Below, one piece after another: positions 47,180 through 55,189 of a stretch of 64,000 nt of DNA. The notes beneath the pieces were generated by a model. The model saw only the letters and a list, made by a program, of their open reading frames with translations, ran no database searches and had not been told where the DNA came from. How positions within the stretch are numbered: position 1 is the first letter of the stretch; every line of letters starts with the position of its first letter. Location of the stretch: IMG/VR virus record IMGVR_UViG_3300040801_005525, positions 1 through 64,000 of that record; one strand, 5' to 3'. Both the position numbers and the translations under genes were made by a program. The stretch is from a virus.

Positions 47180-48211
47180 TCAGGCGAGCTTCTCGAAGCG
47201 CATCAGGTAGTTGTCATCGCCGTTCAGAGCCTGGGCGAGGTAGTCCACGGTGAACTGCTTTCTGGAGTTGCCGCTGCCCGGCTGCATCGTGGTCCAGCGC
47301 ATGTTCGGGAAGCTGATGCGGAAGAGGTTCACGCCGTCGTTGATCTCGAGCACGAAGTCCAGATCGAGGTCGTTGTTGTGCACGCGCTTGACCCAGTTGC
47401 CAGGGCCGGTGTCCGCGATGAGCGTGTCGAGGAACTTCAGGGTGAGCTGGCCACCCATCTCGCCCGGGTCCATGATGATCTCGCTCACGCCCTCATCACA
47501 CGCCTCGATGTCCTCGGTGTTGTCCTCGAACGTGTTGTTCGGCGAGAACGTGAACGCGTCGATCCCGAGGTCGAAGTACGCGTCCGCGCTGTCACGCTCC
47601 TTGACCTTGGCGCTGACGCACTTGCCCTTGAAGAATCCCACCCCAAGGCCCTTGGTGGCAGGCCCAGGGATCGTGGCCACCCCTGCAAACTCCTCATAGA
47701 ACCCGTGCAGGGCACGCAGGGTCAGGTCGAGGATCACAGCCCCCGTGCCCTGGATCTGAAGGTTGAAGGTGCCGCGCGTGCCGAGGTGTTTCTGGCGGGC
47801 GAGGTTCCCGTTGCCATCCTCTCGCCACAGCCCATAGAACACGGAGTCCGGCCAGTTCGCACTCGTCGGGCCATACTCGGCGTAGTTCCCCACGCCAGCA
47901 GACCCCTCGGTGTCCTTGATGATGGCGCCGCAGGCTTGCAAAGCGGCATCCGAGGCGCTGATGGCGGCGACCTGATCGACCAGGAACCCGAGCTTGTTCT
48001 GGAAGGTCAGCCCGAGGTAGCCATGTTCGCGATCGCCCGCACTCGAGGTGGGGTAGAGCTCGAACTCCTCGTCATTCTCGAAGGTGTCCTGGTGATCATA
48101 GCCAGGCTGCCCCGCGAGACGCATCGCGTCCACGGGCTCGGTGTCGGTGCCATAGGCCGCAGGGTTCGTGATGCCGAGCACCGCGCCGTATTCTTCATAG
48201 ACTCTGCCCAT
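47180..48211 (-). CDS. Major tail tube protein
   Basis: A 343-residue protein, MGRVYEEYGAVLGITNPAA at the N-terminus, with a beta-rich body (TFNLQIQGTGAVILDLTLRA, GQLTLKFLDTLIADTG, DLDFVLEINDGVNLF). It lies just before the chaperone pair, the standard tail-tube position. The length exceeds the common 150-250 residues, suggesting an extra surface domain. A G-rich, element-like gap (47142-47178) follows the stop. Confidence 0.75.
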   Translation of the reverse strand: MGRVYEEYGAVLGITNPAAYGTDTEPVDAMRLAGQPGYDHQDTFENDEEFELYPTSSAGDREHGYLGLTFQNKLGFLVDQVAAISASDAALQACGAIIKDTEGSAGVGNYAEYGPTSANWPDSVFYGLWREDGNGNLARQKHLGTRGTFNLQIQGTGAVILDLTLRALHGFYEEFAGVATIPGPATKGLGVGFFKGKCVSAKVKERDSADAYFDLGIDAFTFSPNNTFEDNTEDIEACDEGVSEIIMDPGEMGGQLTLKFLDTLIADTGPGNWVKRVHNNDLDLDFVLEINDGVNLFRISFPNMRWTTMQPGSGNSRKQFTVDYLAQALNGDDNYLMRFEKLA

Positions 48212-48254
48212 GGGGGTGTCCTCTGGTTCGTGGGGGATGGTGGGGGAGGTGGGT

Positions 48255-48962
48255 TTAGAGGTTCGGGACGTACTGGTGCTGCTCGATGCGAAGCTCGAGG
48301 TAGACGATGTTGATGGCGAGCTGCTGCACCTGCCCCACGGCGTTCCTCACGGAGGTGGAGAACTGCACGGTGAGGTCGTCGACGATCTTCAGGTCCTGGC
48401 ACACAGGCGAGTGCTTGCAGCGCGCAAGGAGCATGTATTTGAGCGCGCCGATGTAACACATCGCCCGGTGGGAGAGGATCTCCTCGTCCTCGAGTAGGCG
48501 CCCCACAAACACCTCGCCTGGCGGCAGCTGGTCAGGCGCCCTGCCCTGCGCGTCTTCCTCCTCATCACGCACGGGCTCGTGCCCTCCCGCAGACAGCATC
48601 AGCGCGACGCCAAAGGAGAGCTCCACGCGTGACTCGAACGAGCCGCCGTTCGACAGGCTTCGCGCCCCCTCGTCTTCCTGGGTGGGCAGCGTGGGCCCCA
48701 CGAACAGACACGTCGACTCGCTGCGGGGCGAGAGGTTGTCGGGCGTGGGCTGCACCTGCGTGATGATGCGCTTTGGCGCCGGGAGATAGAGCCCGTTTGT
48801 GGTGGAGTACGGCAGGCCGTCAGCGTTCTCCTCCACGTCATAGAGCGCGTGAAGGTCTGCCTCGAAGTGGTGGCGCAGCTGGTAGCGCAGGTAAGCATTC
48901 GTGCCCCTCCACCCCTCGTCCACGCCCACCTCATAACCATTCTGTAAGGGGCTGGCGGGCAT
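48255..48962 (-). CDS. Tail terminator/tail completion-type protein
   Basis: A 235-residue protein between the gpG-like gene and the tail tube gene, where the tail terminator is usually found. The N-terminal half carries YLRYQLRHHFEADLHALY; the C-terminal half is strand-rich (LTVQFSTSVRNAVGQ, INIVYLELRIEQ). It contains a Cys set (MCYIGALKYMLLARCKHSPVC). Family not recognised; positional call. Confidence 0.55.
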   Translation of the reverse strand: MPASPLQNGYEVGVDEGWRGTNAYLRYQLRHHFEADLHALYDVEENADGLPYSTTNGLYLPAPKRIITQVQPTPDNLSPRSESTCLFVGPTLPTQEDEGARSLSNGGSFESRVELSFGVALMLSAGGHEPVRDEEEDAQGRAPDQLPPGEVFVGRLLEDEEILSHRAMCYIGALKYMLLARCKHSPVCQDLKIVDDLTVQFSTSVRNAVGQVQQLAINIVYLELRIEQHQYVPNL

Positions 48963-48978
48963 CTGAACGGCTCACGGG

Positions 48979-49533
48979 TCAGGGGGTGAGTGCAGGGATG
49001 GGGGTGTTCGCGGGGAGGCCTCGCCTCAAGACATCCGTGAAGACGTCTTTGGCGAGCTCGCGCTTCTGTGCGGCGCGCATCGCAAACGGGTTTCTCCCCG
49101 GATAAGGCTCGCCAAACTGGTTGGTGCCCCCTCTGAAGAGCTTGACGATGTGGGGGTGCACGGCGCCAAACTTCACGCTGCGGTCGTTCACCTCGAACAC
49201 GTGGCCGGGGTCATTGGGGTCGGTGAGCGCGGGGAAGAGCCTCTCCTTGCCCCCCTTCTCCCAGCGCAGAAGATCGAGGTGCCCGAGGATCGCGCGCTTG
49301 TAGGCGGCATACTTCGGGTTGTAGCCCGCCCAAGGGGTGCCGCCGTGGGCGCCTGCGGTGGCAAACTGGCGCCTCAGGTGCGCGAGCAGGTAGCGGTGGG
49401 TGTGCATGAGCGGGCGGCGCATCGACTTGAGCGCGCGGATCATGCGAGACAGGGTCCGCTGGGTGTGCGCGGTCTTCGCGCGGTCGATCTTGATATCGAT
49501 GACAGGGAGGAAGGTGGCGTTGGCGAGGCTCAT
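48979..49533 (-). CDS. Virion morphogenesis protein (Mu gpG/tail_S-like)
   Basis: A 184-residue protein. HGGTPWAGYNPKYAAYK followed by LGHLDLLRWEKGG and a later RNPFAMR match the phage virion morphogenesis (gpG-like, PF05069-type) pattern in which a conserved W.PL/YAxxK segment precedes a short strand unit. Such proteins act in head-tail joining or tail completion. It overlaps the next gene by ATGA. Confidence 0.65.
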   Translation of the reverse strand: MSLANATFLPVIDIKIDRAKTAHTQRTLSRMIRALKSMRRPLMHTHRYLLAHLRRQFATAGAHGGTPWAGYNPKYAAYKRAILGHLDLLRWEKGGKERLFPALTDPNDPGHVFEVNDRSVKFGAVHPHIVKLFRGGTNQFGEPYPGRNPFAMRAAQKRELAKDVFTDVLRRGLPANTPIPALTP

Positions 49534-49943
49534 GACAGCCCCCTGCCAATCACGCGACGCGTGCGGCGTGCGCAGGGAGGCTCGGCATCGCCCATCTCAC
49601 GAAGGTGCGCGTGCTCAAGCTCGGCTTCGAGTGCCTCGGCTTCCCTGCGCAGCCGCTCTGTGCTCTCCCCGCTCATGCCAAAGCGCCGATCCACCTCATA
49701 GGCGGCCGCGGCGATGATCCCGGCCTTGAGCTTCTCGTGGGCATCGGGGTGCTCATCGAGGTCACCGAGGATGAAATCTCGCGAGGTGAGGATCGTGTTG
49801 AAGCGCGCCGCAGCGCGCACAATGAGCCCCTCGACCTGCTCGAGGTTCAGGCGCTGTGAGGTCGCCGTGATGGTCGCCCCATCGACGTGGCTTGCCTCGA
49901 GGACCTGTGTGGCCGTGACGCCATGTGTCAAGACTTCGCCCAT
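49530..49943 (-). CDS. Head-tail junction region protein, unknown family
   Basis: A 137-residue helical protein (LEQVEGLIVRAAARFNTIL, then AGIIAAAAYEVDRRFG). It is between the connector-like gene and gpG-like gene, where head-completion proteins are encoded. Start ATG 49943. No family recognised. Confidence 0.6.
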   Translation of the reverse strand: MGEVLTHGVTATQVLEASHVDGATITATSQRLNLEQVEGLIVRAAARFNTILTSRDFILGDLDEHPDAHEKLKAGIIAAAAYEVDRRFGMSGESTERLRREAEALEAELEHAHLREMGDAEPPCARRTRRVIGRGLS

Positions 49944-49944
49944 G

Positions 49945-50430
49945 CTAGAACCCCGGCGTCATGCGGTAGGGCGCCCAGAAGGTGCGCTTGATCTCGCGTT
50001 CGGTGTAGACACGTCGTCCCTTGTGTAAGGACTGCGCGCTCGTGTGGAACGAGGTCGTCTCTTTCGTGCCATCGCCAAGATCACGCGTGATCGACTTGAT
50101 GGTCTGCCCCTCGCGTAGCTCACCCACGAGCTTCCCGCTCTCCGTGCTCGTGAAGTAGTGCCGGTCGGCATCTTCATCGATCTTGATGGCGTCAAAGCGT
50201 GTGCGCACCCACTCCACGACCCCGTTTCTGACGCGCGCGGGGATCTTCATCTCCACGCCATCTGCGTCGACAAAGGGGTTGTTGCAGTAGGTGTCTGCGA
50301 CCTCCAGCGCCTCCTCGACGAACAGGGTGAGCTGCGCATCCCACACGGCGTCATCCTTGGCGAGACGCAGCAGCGGCTTGACGAAGGCGAGGTCGATCCC
50401 CGAACGGTCTGTGACGGCGGTGCAGGGCAT
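49945..50430 (-). CDS. Head-tail connector (gp6-like)
   Basis: A 161-residue protein. FVEEALEVADTYCNNPF near residue 40 and PARVRNGVVEWVRTRFDAIK near residue 65 have the pattern of the HK97 gp6-like connector family, in which a helical bundle binds beneath the portal. The C-terminal part is beta-rich (ESGKLVGELREGQTIKSI). Position two genes after the capsid supports the call. Confidence 0.7.
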   Translation of the reverse strand: MPCTAVTDRSGIDLAFVKPLLRLAKDDAVWDAQLTLFVEEALEVADTYCNNPFVDADGVEMKIPARVRNGVVEWVRTRFDAIKIDEDADRHYFTSTESGKLVGELREGQTIKSITRDLGDGTKETTSFHTSAQSLHKGRRVYTEREIKRTFWAPYRMTPGF

Positions 50431-50463
50431 GGGGTGCGCCTCGGTGTGTGCTGGGGTGATAAG

Positions 50464-50736
50464 CTACTTGGGGGCGTCTTCGCCCTGCGCGGCTTGTGCA
50501 GAAGGGGGTGGGGTCTCTTTTTTCTTCTTCTCGAGGGCGAGCTCTTTCTTGAGCGCCTCGGCCCTGGGCTTGAGCTCGGCGTAGCGCGCCTTGTCCTCGG
50601 GCGGGATCACGACACCCTCACGGATGAGCGCGGCGACCTTGATGGGCTGTTTCAGGGTGCAGTACTCGTACTGCTCGAACACACGGCCCGAGACTTTGCG
50701 CTGCACGGTGAAGATGGGGAGAGAGGGGGTGGCCAT
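50464..50736 (-). CDS. Small structural-region protein with Lys/Pro-rich tail
   Basis: 90 residues from ATG 50736 (MATPSLPIFTVQRKVSG). The last third is KKKKETPPPSAQ followed by an acidic end, encoded by copy 11 of the dispersed element. The N-terminal part is alpha/beta. The upstream gap holds a perfect 15-bp hairpin (50773-50813). Role unknown. Confidence 0.6.
   Translation of the reverse strand: MATPSLPIFTVQRKVSGRVFEQYEYCTLKQPIKVAALIREGVVIPPEDKARYAELKPRAEALKKELALEKKKKETPPPSAQAAQGEDAPK
50496..50530 (+). repeat. Dispersed G-rich/pyrimidine element, copy 11
   Basis: GTGCAGAA-G5-T-G4 then TCTCTTTTTTCTTCTTC: a shortened G-block with a full pyrimidine tail. The C-rich strand is sense and in frame, giving KKKKETPPPSAQ. 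Confidence 0.8.
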
Positions 50737-50772
50737 CGCATGTCCTCGCTGTGTAGGGGGAAAGGAGAGGGT

Positions 50773-50813
50773 GTGTCGTGAGAAGCCTTGAAGCTCAGGG
50801 CTTCTCACGACAC
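50773..50813. terminator. Perfect 15-bp hairpin
   Basis: GTGTCGTGAGAAGCC pairs with GGCTTCTCACGACAC around an 11-nt loop, between the 138-residue gene and the 90-residue gene. On the minus strand it is followed by ACCCTCTCCTTTCCCCC rather than a U-run, so it may be a partial terminator or RNA stability element setting head-gene ratios. Confidence 0.7.
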
Positions 50814-50817
50814 GAGA

Positions 50818-51234
50818 TCAGATCAGCCCGTGCTCGGTGAGGAAGGCCTCACGGCGAGCCGCGAGCTCTTCTTGCGTGCCCTTGCCAGAGAGGCCCTCGA
50901 CGGCGGCGACCGCGCTCCGCAAGGCGCCGAAGTCCTCGATGTCCACATCGATGAGCTTCTGGATCTCGGGGGTGACCACGAAGTCCTTGTCAGGCTCTCC
51001 CTTCTTATGCGCGCCTTCCTCGGACTGCGCGGGGGGTGCAGGCGGGGCCGTGGGCTCTGACCTCGAGGAGGTGGGCCTCGCCAGGAACTCGGCGGGGCAG
51101 TCGATGATGCCCTGCGCGTGAAGGTACATGAGCGTGGAGGGGTGGCGCTCTGGACACGCGTCGCCACTCTTGTACGAGACACCCTGCATGGTGTGCTTGG
51201 TGCGAAAGACAGGGCCAGTTTGCTTGGTCGTCAT
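50818..51234 (-). CDS. Head-region protein downstream of the capsid gene
   Basis: A 138-residue protein. Residues about 5-45 (GVSYKSGDACPERHPS, then CPAEFL) look like a compact Cys-containing domain. A Pro/Ala-rich linker (PTAPPAPPAQSEEGAHKK) leads to a C-terminal helix (QEELAARREAFLTEHG). It is bracketed by two strong hairpins, so it is probably expressed as its own mRNA segment. It may be a capsid decoration or head-completion protein; unproven. Confidence 0.6.
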   Translation of the reverse strand: MTTKQTGPVFRTKHTMQGVSYKSGDACPERHPSTLMYLHAQGIIDCPAEFLARPTSSRSEPTAPPAPPAQSEEGAHKKGEPDKDFVVTPEIQKLIDVDIEDFGALRSAVAAVEGLSGKGTQEELAARREAFLTEHGLI

Positions 51235-51276
51235 GGGGATGGACTCTTCTTTTAAGGGAGGGGGAAAGGGGACTCA

Positions 51277-51311
51277 TGACGAGGCAGGCGATGGTCTCAC
51301 CTGCCTCGTCA
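51277..51311. terminator. Perfect 12-bp hairpin after the major capsid gene
   Basis: TGACGAGGCAGG and CCTGCCTCGTCA form a perfect stem with an 11-nt loop, 21 nt after the capsid stop. As with 50773-50813 the loop is 11 nt and the downstream side on the minus strand is C/T-rich (GAGTCCCCTTTCCCCC), not a simple U-run. Terminator or mRNA 3' stabiliser. Confidence 0.75.
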
Positions 51312-51331
51312 CGTTCGGCGAGCGCGCGGCA

Positions 51332-52852
51332 TCAACCCGCCTGAGGCGCCTCGTTGAAGCTGCCGCGACGGAAGGCCTGGGGCTGCTCGACGATGAGCAC
51401 CTCGAGCTGCTCGGCGAGCATGACGACCATGTTCTTCACGAAGAAGTCCGCGTGCTGCTCGGCGACCCTCAGGGTCATCTCCTCGTTGTAATAGACAGGC
51501 GCCTGGTTGAAGTCCCCCACGAGGAAGTCACCACGCTTCAGGAGCCCGCACAGGATCACGCGCACGTTCCAGAGCATCATCTGCCCGTTCTGGTTGGTGT
51601 AGCTCATGCCCATGATGTACTGCCCGTGGTCATCCTTGGCGAGCTCGATGTCCTCGGCATCGAACGGGTTCAGGACCACGTAGTTCGGCATCACGCCGAG
51701 GTCATACAGGCCGGTCATCGCGCGGCGCACCGCGTCACGCTTGGTGTCGCCCACGACCCCATTGCTCCACAGGTAGGCCGGGATGTTCGTGTTCGAGAAG
51801 AACCCGAGCATGTTCCCGTTCTGCCCGTCGCCATAGAGGTAGTTGTACACGGCGCTCTTGCGCACCTTGACGGGGAGCTTGCGCTCGATGGAGTCGACGA
51901 TGGTCGAGGCGGTCTTGAGCAGACGATTCGAGACAGGGATCCAGCCTGCGATCGTCTCGAGTTGAGAGCTCTTCTCCTCGTACTTCGCCTCGAGCTCGGG
52001 CTTGAGCTCGGTCTCTGCGGTGTACGCAAACTTGTCCGCGGTGACCTCCACGCCCTGGGCATGGGCGGCGGTGAACGCGTCGACGGTGATGACGTTCGTC
52101 GCCACGTTGATGGCGGAGATGGTACGCTCCTCGCCCCCGACGCTGATCTTTGTGCCCACCACGAAGGCGCGCGCGTTGCTCACCGTGAGCGTCGTGTCGG
52201 CGATGGCCACGGCGGCGGCGAGCTTGTCGATGAGCTTGATGGGGGTGGTCTCCTCGATCCACTGCACCTCGCCTGCGCTGGTCTCGATGCGGGGGAGGAT
52301 GTCATCCAGGCCGATCATCGTCTCTAGTGCGTCGACGACCTTGCCGGTGCGCTCCACGTCCTCGATGGGGTTGCCGTTTGCATCCGTGCTCGTGAGCGCG
52401 GCGCGGGTCACCGGCTTGCGAGGCATGTCACGGGTCTTGATGGTGATGGCGCCGCTTCGCTGACCTGACTTCAGGCTCTCGAACAGCTCGCTCTCGACCA
52501 TGATCTGGCCTGCGCGCTTGCGCTGACCTGCCTCGGGCGTGCGGGCGTGCTTCTGGATGAGCTTCTCGAGGTCATCAAGACGCGTCATCACCTCGCCGCC
52601 TGCCTTCTCGTCGTCGAGCTCGGCAAGCCGGGTCTTCAATGTCTCGACCTCCGAGGAGAGCTTGGTGACCTGCTCGGTGGACAGCGTGCTCGCCTCCTGG
52701 GCAGCGCGGCTCGACTCCGCGGCCTTTTCGCTTGCCTCACGAGCCTGGGTGAGCTGGGTGGTGACGGTGGTGGACAGGGTGGTCACGCTCGCGAGGATCG
52801 TGTCCATGTCTGCGTTTCGGGTCGAAGTGGGTGCGGTGTTGGTGTCGCCCAT
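51332..52852 (-). CDS. Major capsid protein, HK97 fold, with inserted domain
   Basis: A 506-residue protein. Residues about 15-100 form a coiled coil (LSTEQVTKLSSEVETLKTRL), the delta/scaffolding domain removed by the protease. The HK97 core follows: ETMIGLDDILPRIETSAGE, ELKPELEAKYEEKSSQLETI, WIPVSNRLLKTASTIVDSI, MPNYVVLNPFDAEDIELA and LVGDFNQAPVYYNEEMTLRV. Residues about 211-272 (TTLTVSNARAFVVGTKISVG and so on) interrupt the core with a beta-rich domain like those exposed on capsid surfaces. It forms the icosahedral shell. The ribosome site GGAG is next to a stem-loop (52866-52893). Confidence 0.95.
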   Translation of the reverse strand: MGDTNTAPTSTRNADMDTILASVTTLSTTVTTQLTQAREASEKAAESSRAAQEASTLSTEQVTKLSSEVETLKTRLAELDDEKAGGEVMTRLDDLEKLIQKHARTPEAGQRKRAGQIMVESELFESLKSGQRSGAITIKTRDMPRKPVTRAALTSTDANGNPIEDVERTGKVVDALETMIGLDDILPRIETSAGEVQWIEETTPIKLIDKLAAAVAIADTTLTVSNARAFVVGTKISVGGEERTISAINVATNVITVDAFTAAHAQGVEVTADKFAYTAETELKPELEAKYEEKSSQLETIAGWIPVSNRLLKTASTIVDSIERKLPVKVRKSAVYNYLYGDGQNGNMLGFFSNTNIPAYLWSNGVVGDTKRDAVRRAMTGLYDLGVMPNYVVLNPFDAEDIELAKDDHGQYIMGMSYTNQNGQMMLWNVRVILCGLLKRGDFLVGDFNQAPVYYNEEMTLRVAEQHADFFVKNMVVMLAEQLEVLIVEQPQAFRRGSFNEAPQAG

Positions 52853-52865
52853 GATGTGTGATCTC

Positions 52866-52893
52866 CGTGGGGTTTGTACGAAAAAACCCCACG
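52866..52893. promoter_or_regulatory. Hairpin in the capsid gene leader
   Basis: CGTGGGGTTT (52866-52875) and AAACCCCACG (52884-52893) form a perfect 10-bp stem with an 8-nt loop. On the minus strand the stem ends right before GGAGATCACACATC-ATG of the capsid gene, so it could protect the mRNA 5' end, mark a processing site, or control the ribosome site. Confidence 0.65.
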
Positions 52894-52946
52894 TCCTGGA
52901 CCTGAACGCGGTCCGGGAGGTGAGGCGGCTGGGGTGAAGGAAGGAA

Positions 52947-52973
52947 GAAAGAGAGGTGGGTGAAAGAGAGGTG
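52947..52973. repeat. Short direct repeat, purine-rich, before the capsid leader
   Basis: GAAAGAGAGGTG occurs at 52947-52958 and 52962-52973 (15-bp period), within a purine-only tract of about 50 bp between the protease stop and the capsid leader hairpin. Its mRNA strand is all pyrimidine. Confidence 0.55.
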
Positions 52974-52981
52974 AGGGTGGC

Positions 52982-53785
52982 CTACATGATGGCGAGCTGC
53001 GCGTGCGCGAGCTCGAGCGAGAGCAAGACCTTCTTGGCGGCCTGATCTCGAGCGCGCTCATCCATCTGCGCGACCTCGGCGCGCACGGCGGGGGGCACGG
53101 CGGGCACCTCGATGGGCACATCCTTGCCCGACTTGATGGCGTCGAGCTCGGCCTTCAAGGTCTGCATCATCTCGAAGAGCTGCGCGTGGGCCTGCTCGGG
53201 GGCATGCGCCGCGAGCGCGGCGAAGCGCGCGCCCTTGTCGCGAAGGCTTCGCACGCTCTCCACGGTCGCCTGATCGTTGGCGGGGTAGGTCACCACGCTG
53301 TACTCGGCAAGGCGCGCCACGAGGATCTCCTCGGTGGCGTTCTGGTAGATGGGGTTGAACCACATGTCCCACCAGTCCTCGGGCGGCTCGATGAGATCCC
53401 CTGTGGTGTCATCACGCCACCGTGAGACGAGCGTCCAGAACCCGATCGAGAGCCCGTCGATGCTGCCATCGTTCAGGAGGATCAAGGCGTCCTTGCCGCG
53501 CGTCGTCTGGCTGACCTTCGCCTCGCCGAGCAGGCCCTTGTCGTCCTCCTCGAGCGAGAGGATCTTGCCGATGGGCTCATCGGTCTTGTGCTGCCACAGG
53601 AACTTGACCTTCCCCTCCTTGAACTCCTTGTCGATCGTCTCGGTGAAGGCGCCCTTGATGAGCTTCGTGCCCCAGGAGTCCTTGACGTCGAACACGCTCG
53701 CGTAGCCCGAGACGATGCCCTCCTTGAGCTTCTCGAGCCCATCGGGCGCGAGTCTGCAATTCCACTGTCGCTGGTGGTCGATCAT
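52982..53785 (-). CDS. HK97-type prohead protease (S78)
   Basis: A 267-residue protein with the S78 pattern: GIVSGYASVFDVKDSWG near the N-terminus, catalytic His66 in LWQHKTDEPIGK and Ser113 in DGLSIGFW. The later EYSVVTYPAND matches the family strand. The C-terminal 100 residues are helical and Ala/Glu-rich. The enzyme cleaves the N-terminal scaffold domain from the capsid protein during maturation. It lies between portal and capsid genes as in HK97. Confidence 0.93.
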   Translation of the reverse strand: MIDHQRQWNCRLAPDGLEKLKEGIVSGYASVFDVKDSWGTKLIKGAFTETIDKEFKEGKVKFLWQHKTDEPIGKILSLEEDDKGLLGEAKVSQTTRGKDALILLNDGSIDGLSIGFWTLVSRWRDDTTGDLIEPPEDWWDMWFNPIYQNATEEILVARLAEYSVVTYPANDQATVESVRSLRDKGARFAALAAHAPEQAHAQLFEMMQTLKAELDAIKSGKDVPIEVPAVPPAVRAEVAQMDERARDQAAKKVLLSLELAHAQLAIM

Positions 53786-53820
53786 GATGACGTCATCCTG
53801 TGAGGAGAGAAGAGGAGCGC

Positions 53821-55146
53821 TCAGGGCGCGATCGAGGGGAGCCCGAGCTCGAGGTAGTCGTTGATCTGGTCGTTGGTGTACCCGAGCTTCTTGAGCCGAA
53901 GCGCGCTGTTGAGCTTGGCGTCGAGCACCGCTTGCATCGCGGGGATGCGGGTCTCATCGGGCACGATCACCAGGTCCTCGCCGAACTCGTAGGCGAGGTC
54001 CGAGGTGAGCATCTGGCAGATGCGGCGCAGGTAGGCCATGACCGTCTGGAGCCAGAAGATGTCGAAGGCGCCCTGCACGTTCGAGTAGTTGGCGTTCTCG
54101 AAGTAGGTGGCCACAGGGGGCGGCACGTGGAAGAGCGCGAGCAGGTCATGGCGGTAGTGCACGCGCTGCTCGAGGAACTGCATCTCGCGCGGGGACAGAG
54201 AGAGCCCGTGGATCGTGGCCCCGTTATCGAGGATCAGGACCTTGCCGTCCTGCTCCGCGTCGGTCGTGGCATCGAGCCGCTCACGACGCTCGTTGTAGGC
54301 GAACTCGTTGAGCTCCTCTTCGAACATCACCGCGGCGCTTGGCCTGCCCTGGCGCCCTGCGACCTTCTTCTGGTAGCCGAGCGCCTCGGTGTCCGAGTCG
54401 ACGGCGAGCGCCGCGCTCCGCAGCACGCTCGAACCCCACCACGGGTTGCACGGGTCAGGGAGCATGATGTGCCCGACATCCTCGGGGTTCCAGCGCTCGA
54501 CGACCTGGCTCCTCGCGATGGTCGAGCGGCGCCTGTAGTGGTCGAGGATGGCGCGTGAGCCCTGGCGCGCCTCGATGGGCGTCATGTCATCGGGGCTCAC
54601 CTGATCGAGCTCGATGGGCAGCCCGTCGCTGCTTCGCAGGGCCTTCAAGAAGAGCCCGTTTCCCGCGAGCAGGATGTGCTGGACCATGCGCTCGATGAAG
54701 TCGGACTGGGGCTGGTAGGTGTTGGGCTGGTCGATCACGTGTTGCAGGCGCTGCGCGCTGACCTTGTTCGTGGTGATGACCTTGCCATCACGCTGGCGCC
54801 GGCGCACGACGAGCGGCACCGTGGCGACGTTCTGCGCGATCAGATCGACGCACAGCCTCACCACCGCGGCCTTGTGAAAGCCGTCACGCGTGGCAAGCTT
54901 CAGGCTCATCGCCCCATCCCTGTGGGAGAGCGAGGAGGTGGTCGACGAGGAGACCGGGCGATGGGCCGTCAGGCTCAGGCCGAGCGTCCCCGTGCCGATC
55001 GGGGGGTTCAAGTCCGAGCGCAGCCGGGCGGGGCCAGCTTCCGCATGCACGGAGGGAGAAGATGCCCCGTCTGCGAGCTGGCGCGCCCTGTAGGCCCACA
55101 CCGACTCCCCCTGTCGCCACGCCGCGATACGCTCTGAAAAGCTCAT
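53821..55146 (-). CDS. HK97-type portal protein
   Basis: A 441-residue protein from ATG 55146 (MSFSERIAAWRQGESV). Portal features: VVRLCVDLIAQNVATVPLVV near residue 95, NTYQPQSDFIERMVQHILLAGNG-type helix, PIELDQVSPDDMTPIEA, FHVPPPVATYFENANYSN and LAYEFGEDLVI. The 12-mer forms the head vertex through which DNA is packaged. The gene is between terminase and protease, the usual order. Confidence 0.92.
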   Translation of the reverse strand: MSFSERIAAWRQGESVWAYRARQLADGASSPSVHAEAGPARLRSDLNPPIGTGTLGLSLTAHRPVSSSTTSSLSHRDGAMSLKLATRDGFHKAAVVRLCVDLIAQNVATVPLVVRRRQRDGKVITTNKVSAQRLQHVIDQPNTYQPQSDFIERMVQHILLAGNGLFLKALRSSDGLPIELDQVSPDDMTPIEARQGSRAILDHYRRRSTIARSQVVERWNPEDVGHIMLPDPCNPWWGSSVLRSAALAVDSDTEALGYQKKVAGRQGRPSAAVMFEEELNEFAYNERRERLDATTDAEQDGKVLILDNGATIHGLSLSPREMQFLEQRVHYRHDLLALFHVPPPVATYFENANYSNVQGAFDIFWLQTVMAYLRRICQMLTSDLAYEFGEDLVIVPDETRIPAMQAVLDAKLNSALRLKKLGYTNDQINDYLELGLPSIAP

Positions 55147-55189
55147 GGTGCCCTGGGCAAAAGAAGGAGAGGTGAGAGAGGGGCGCGAT

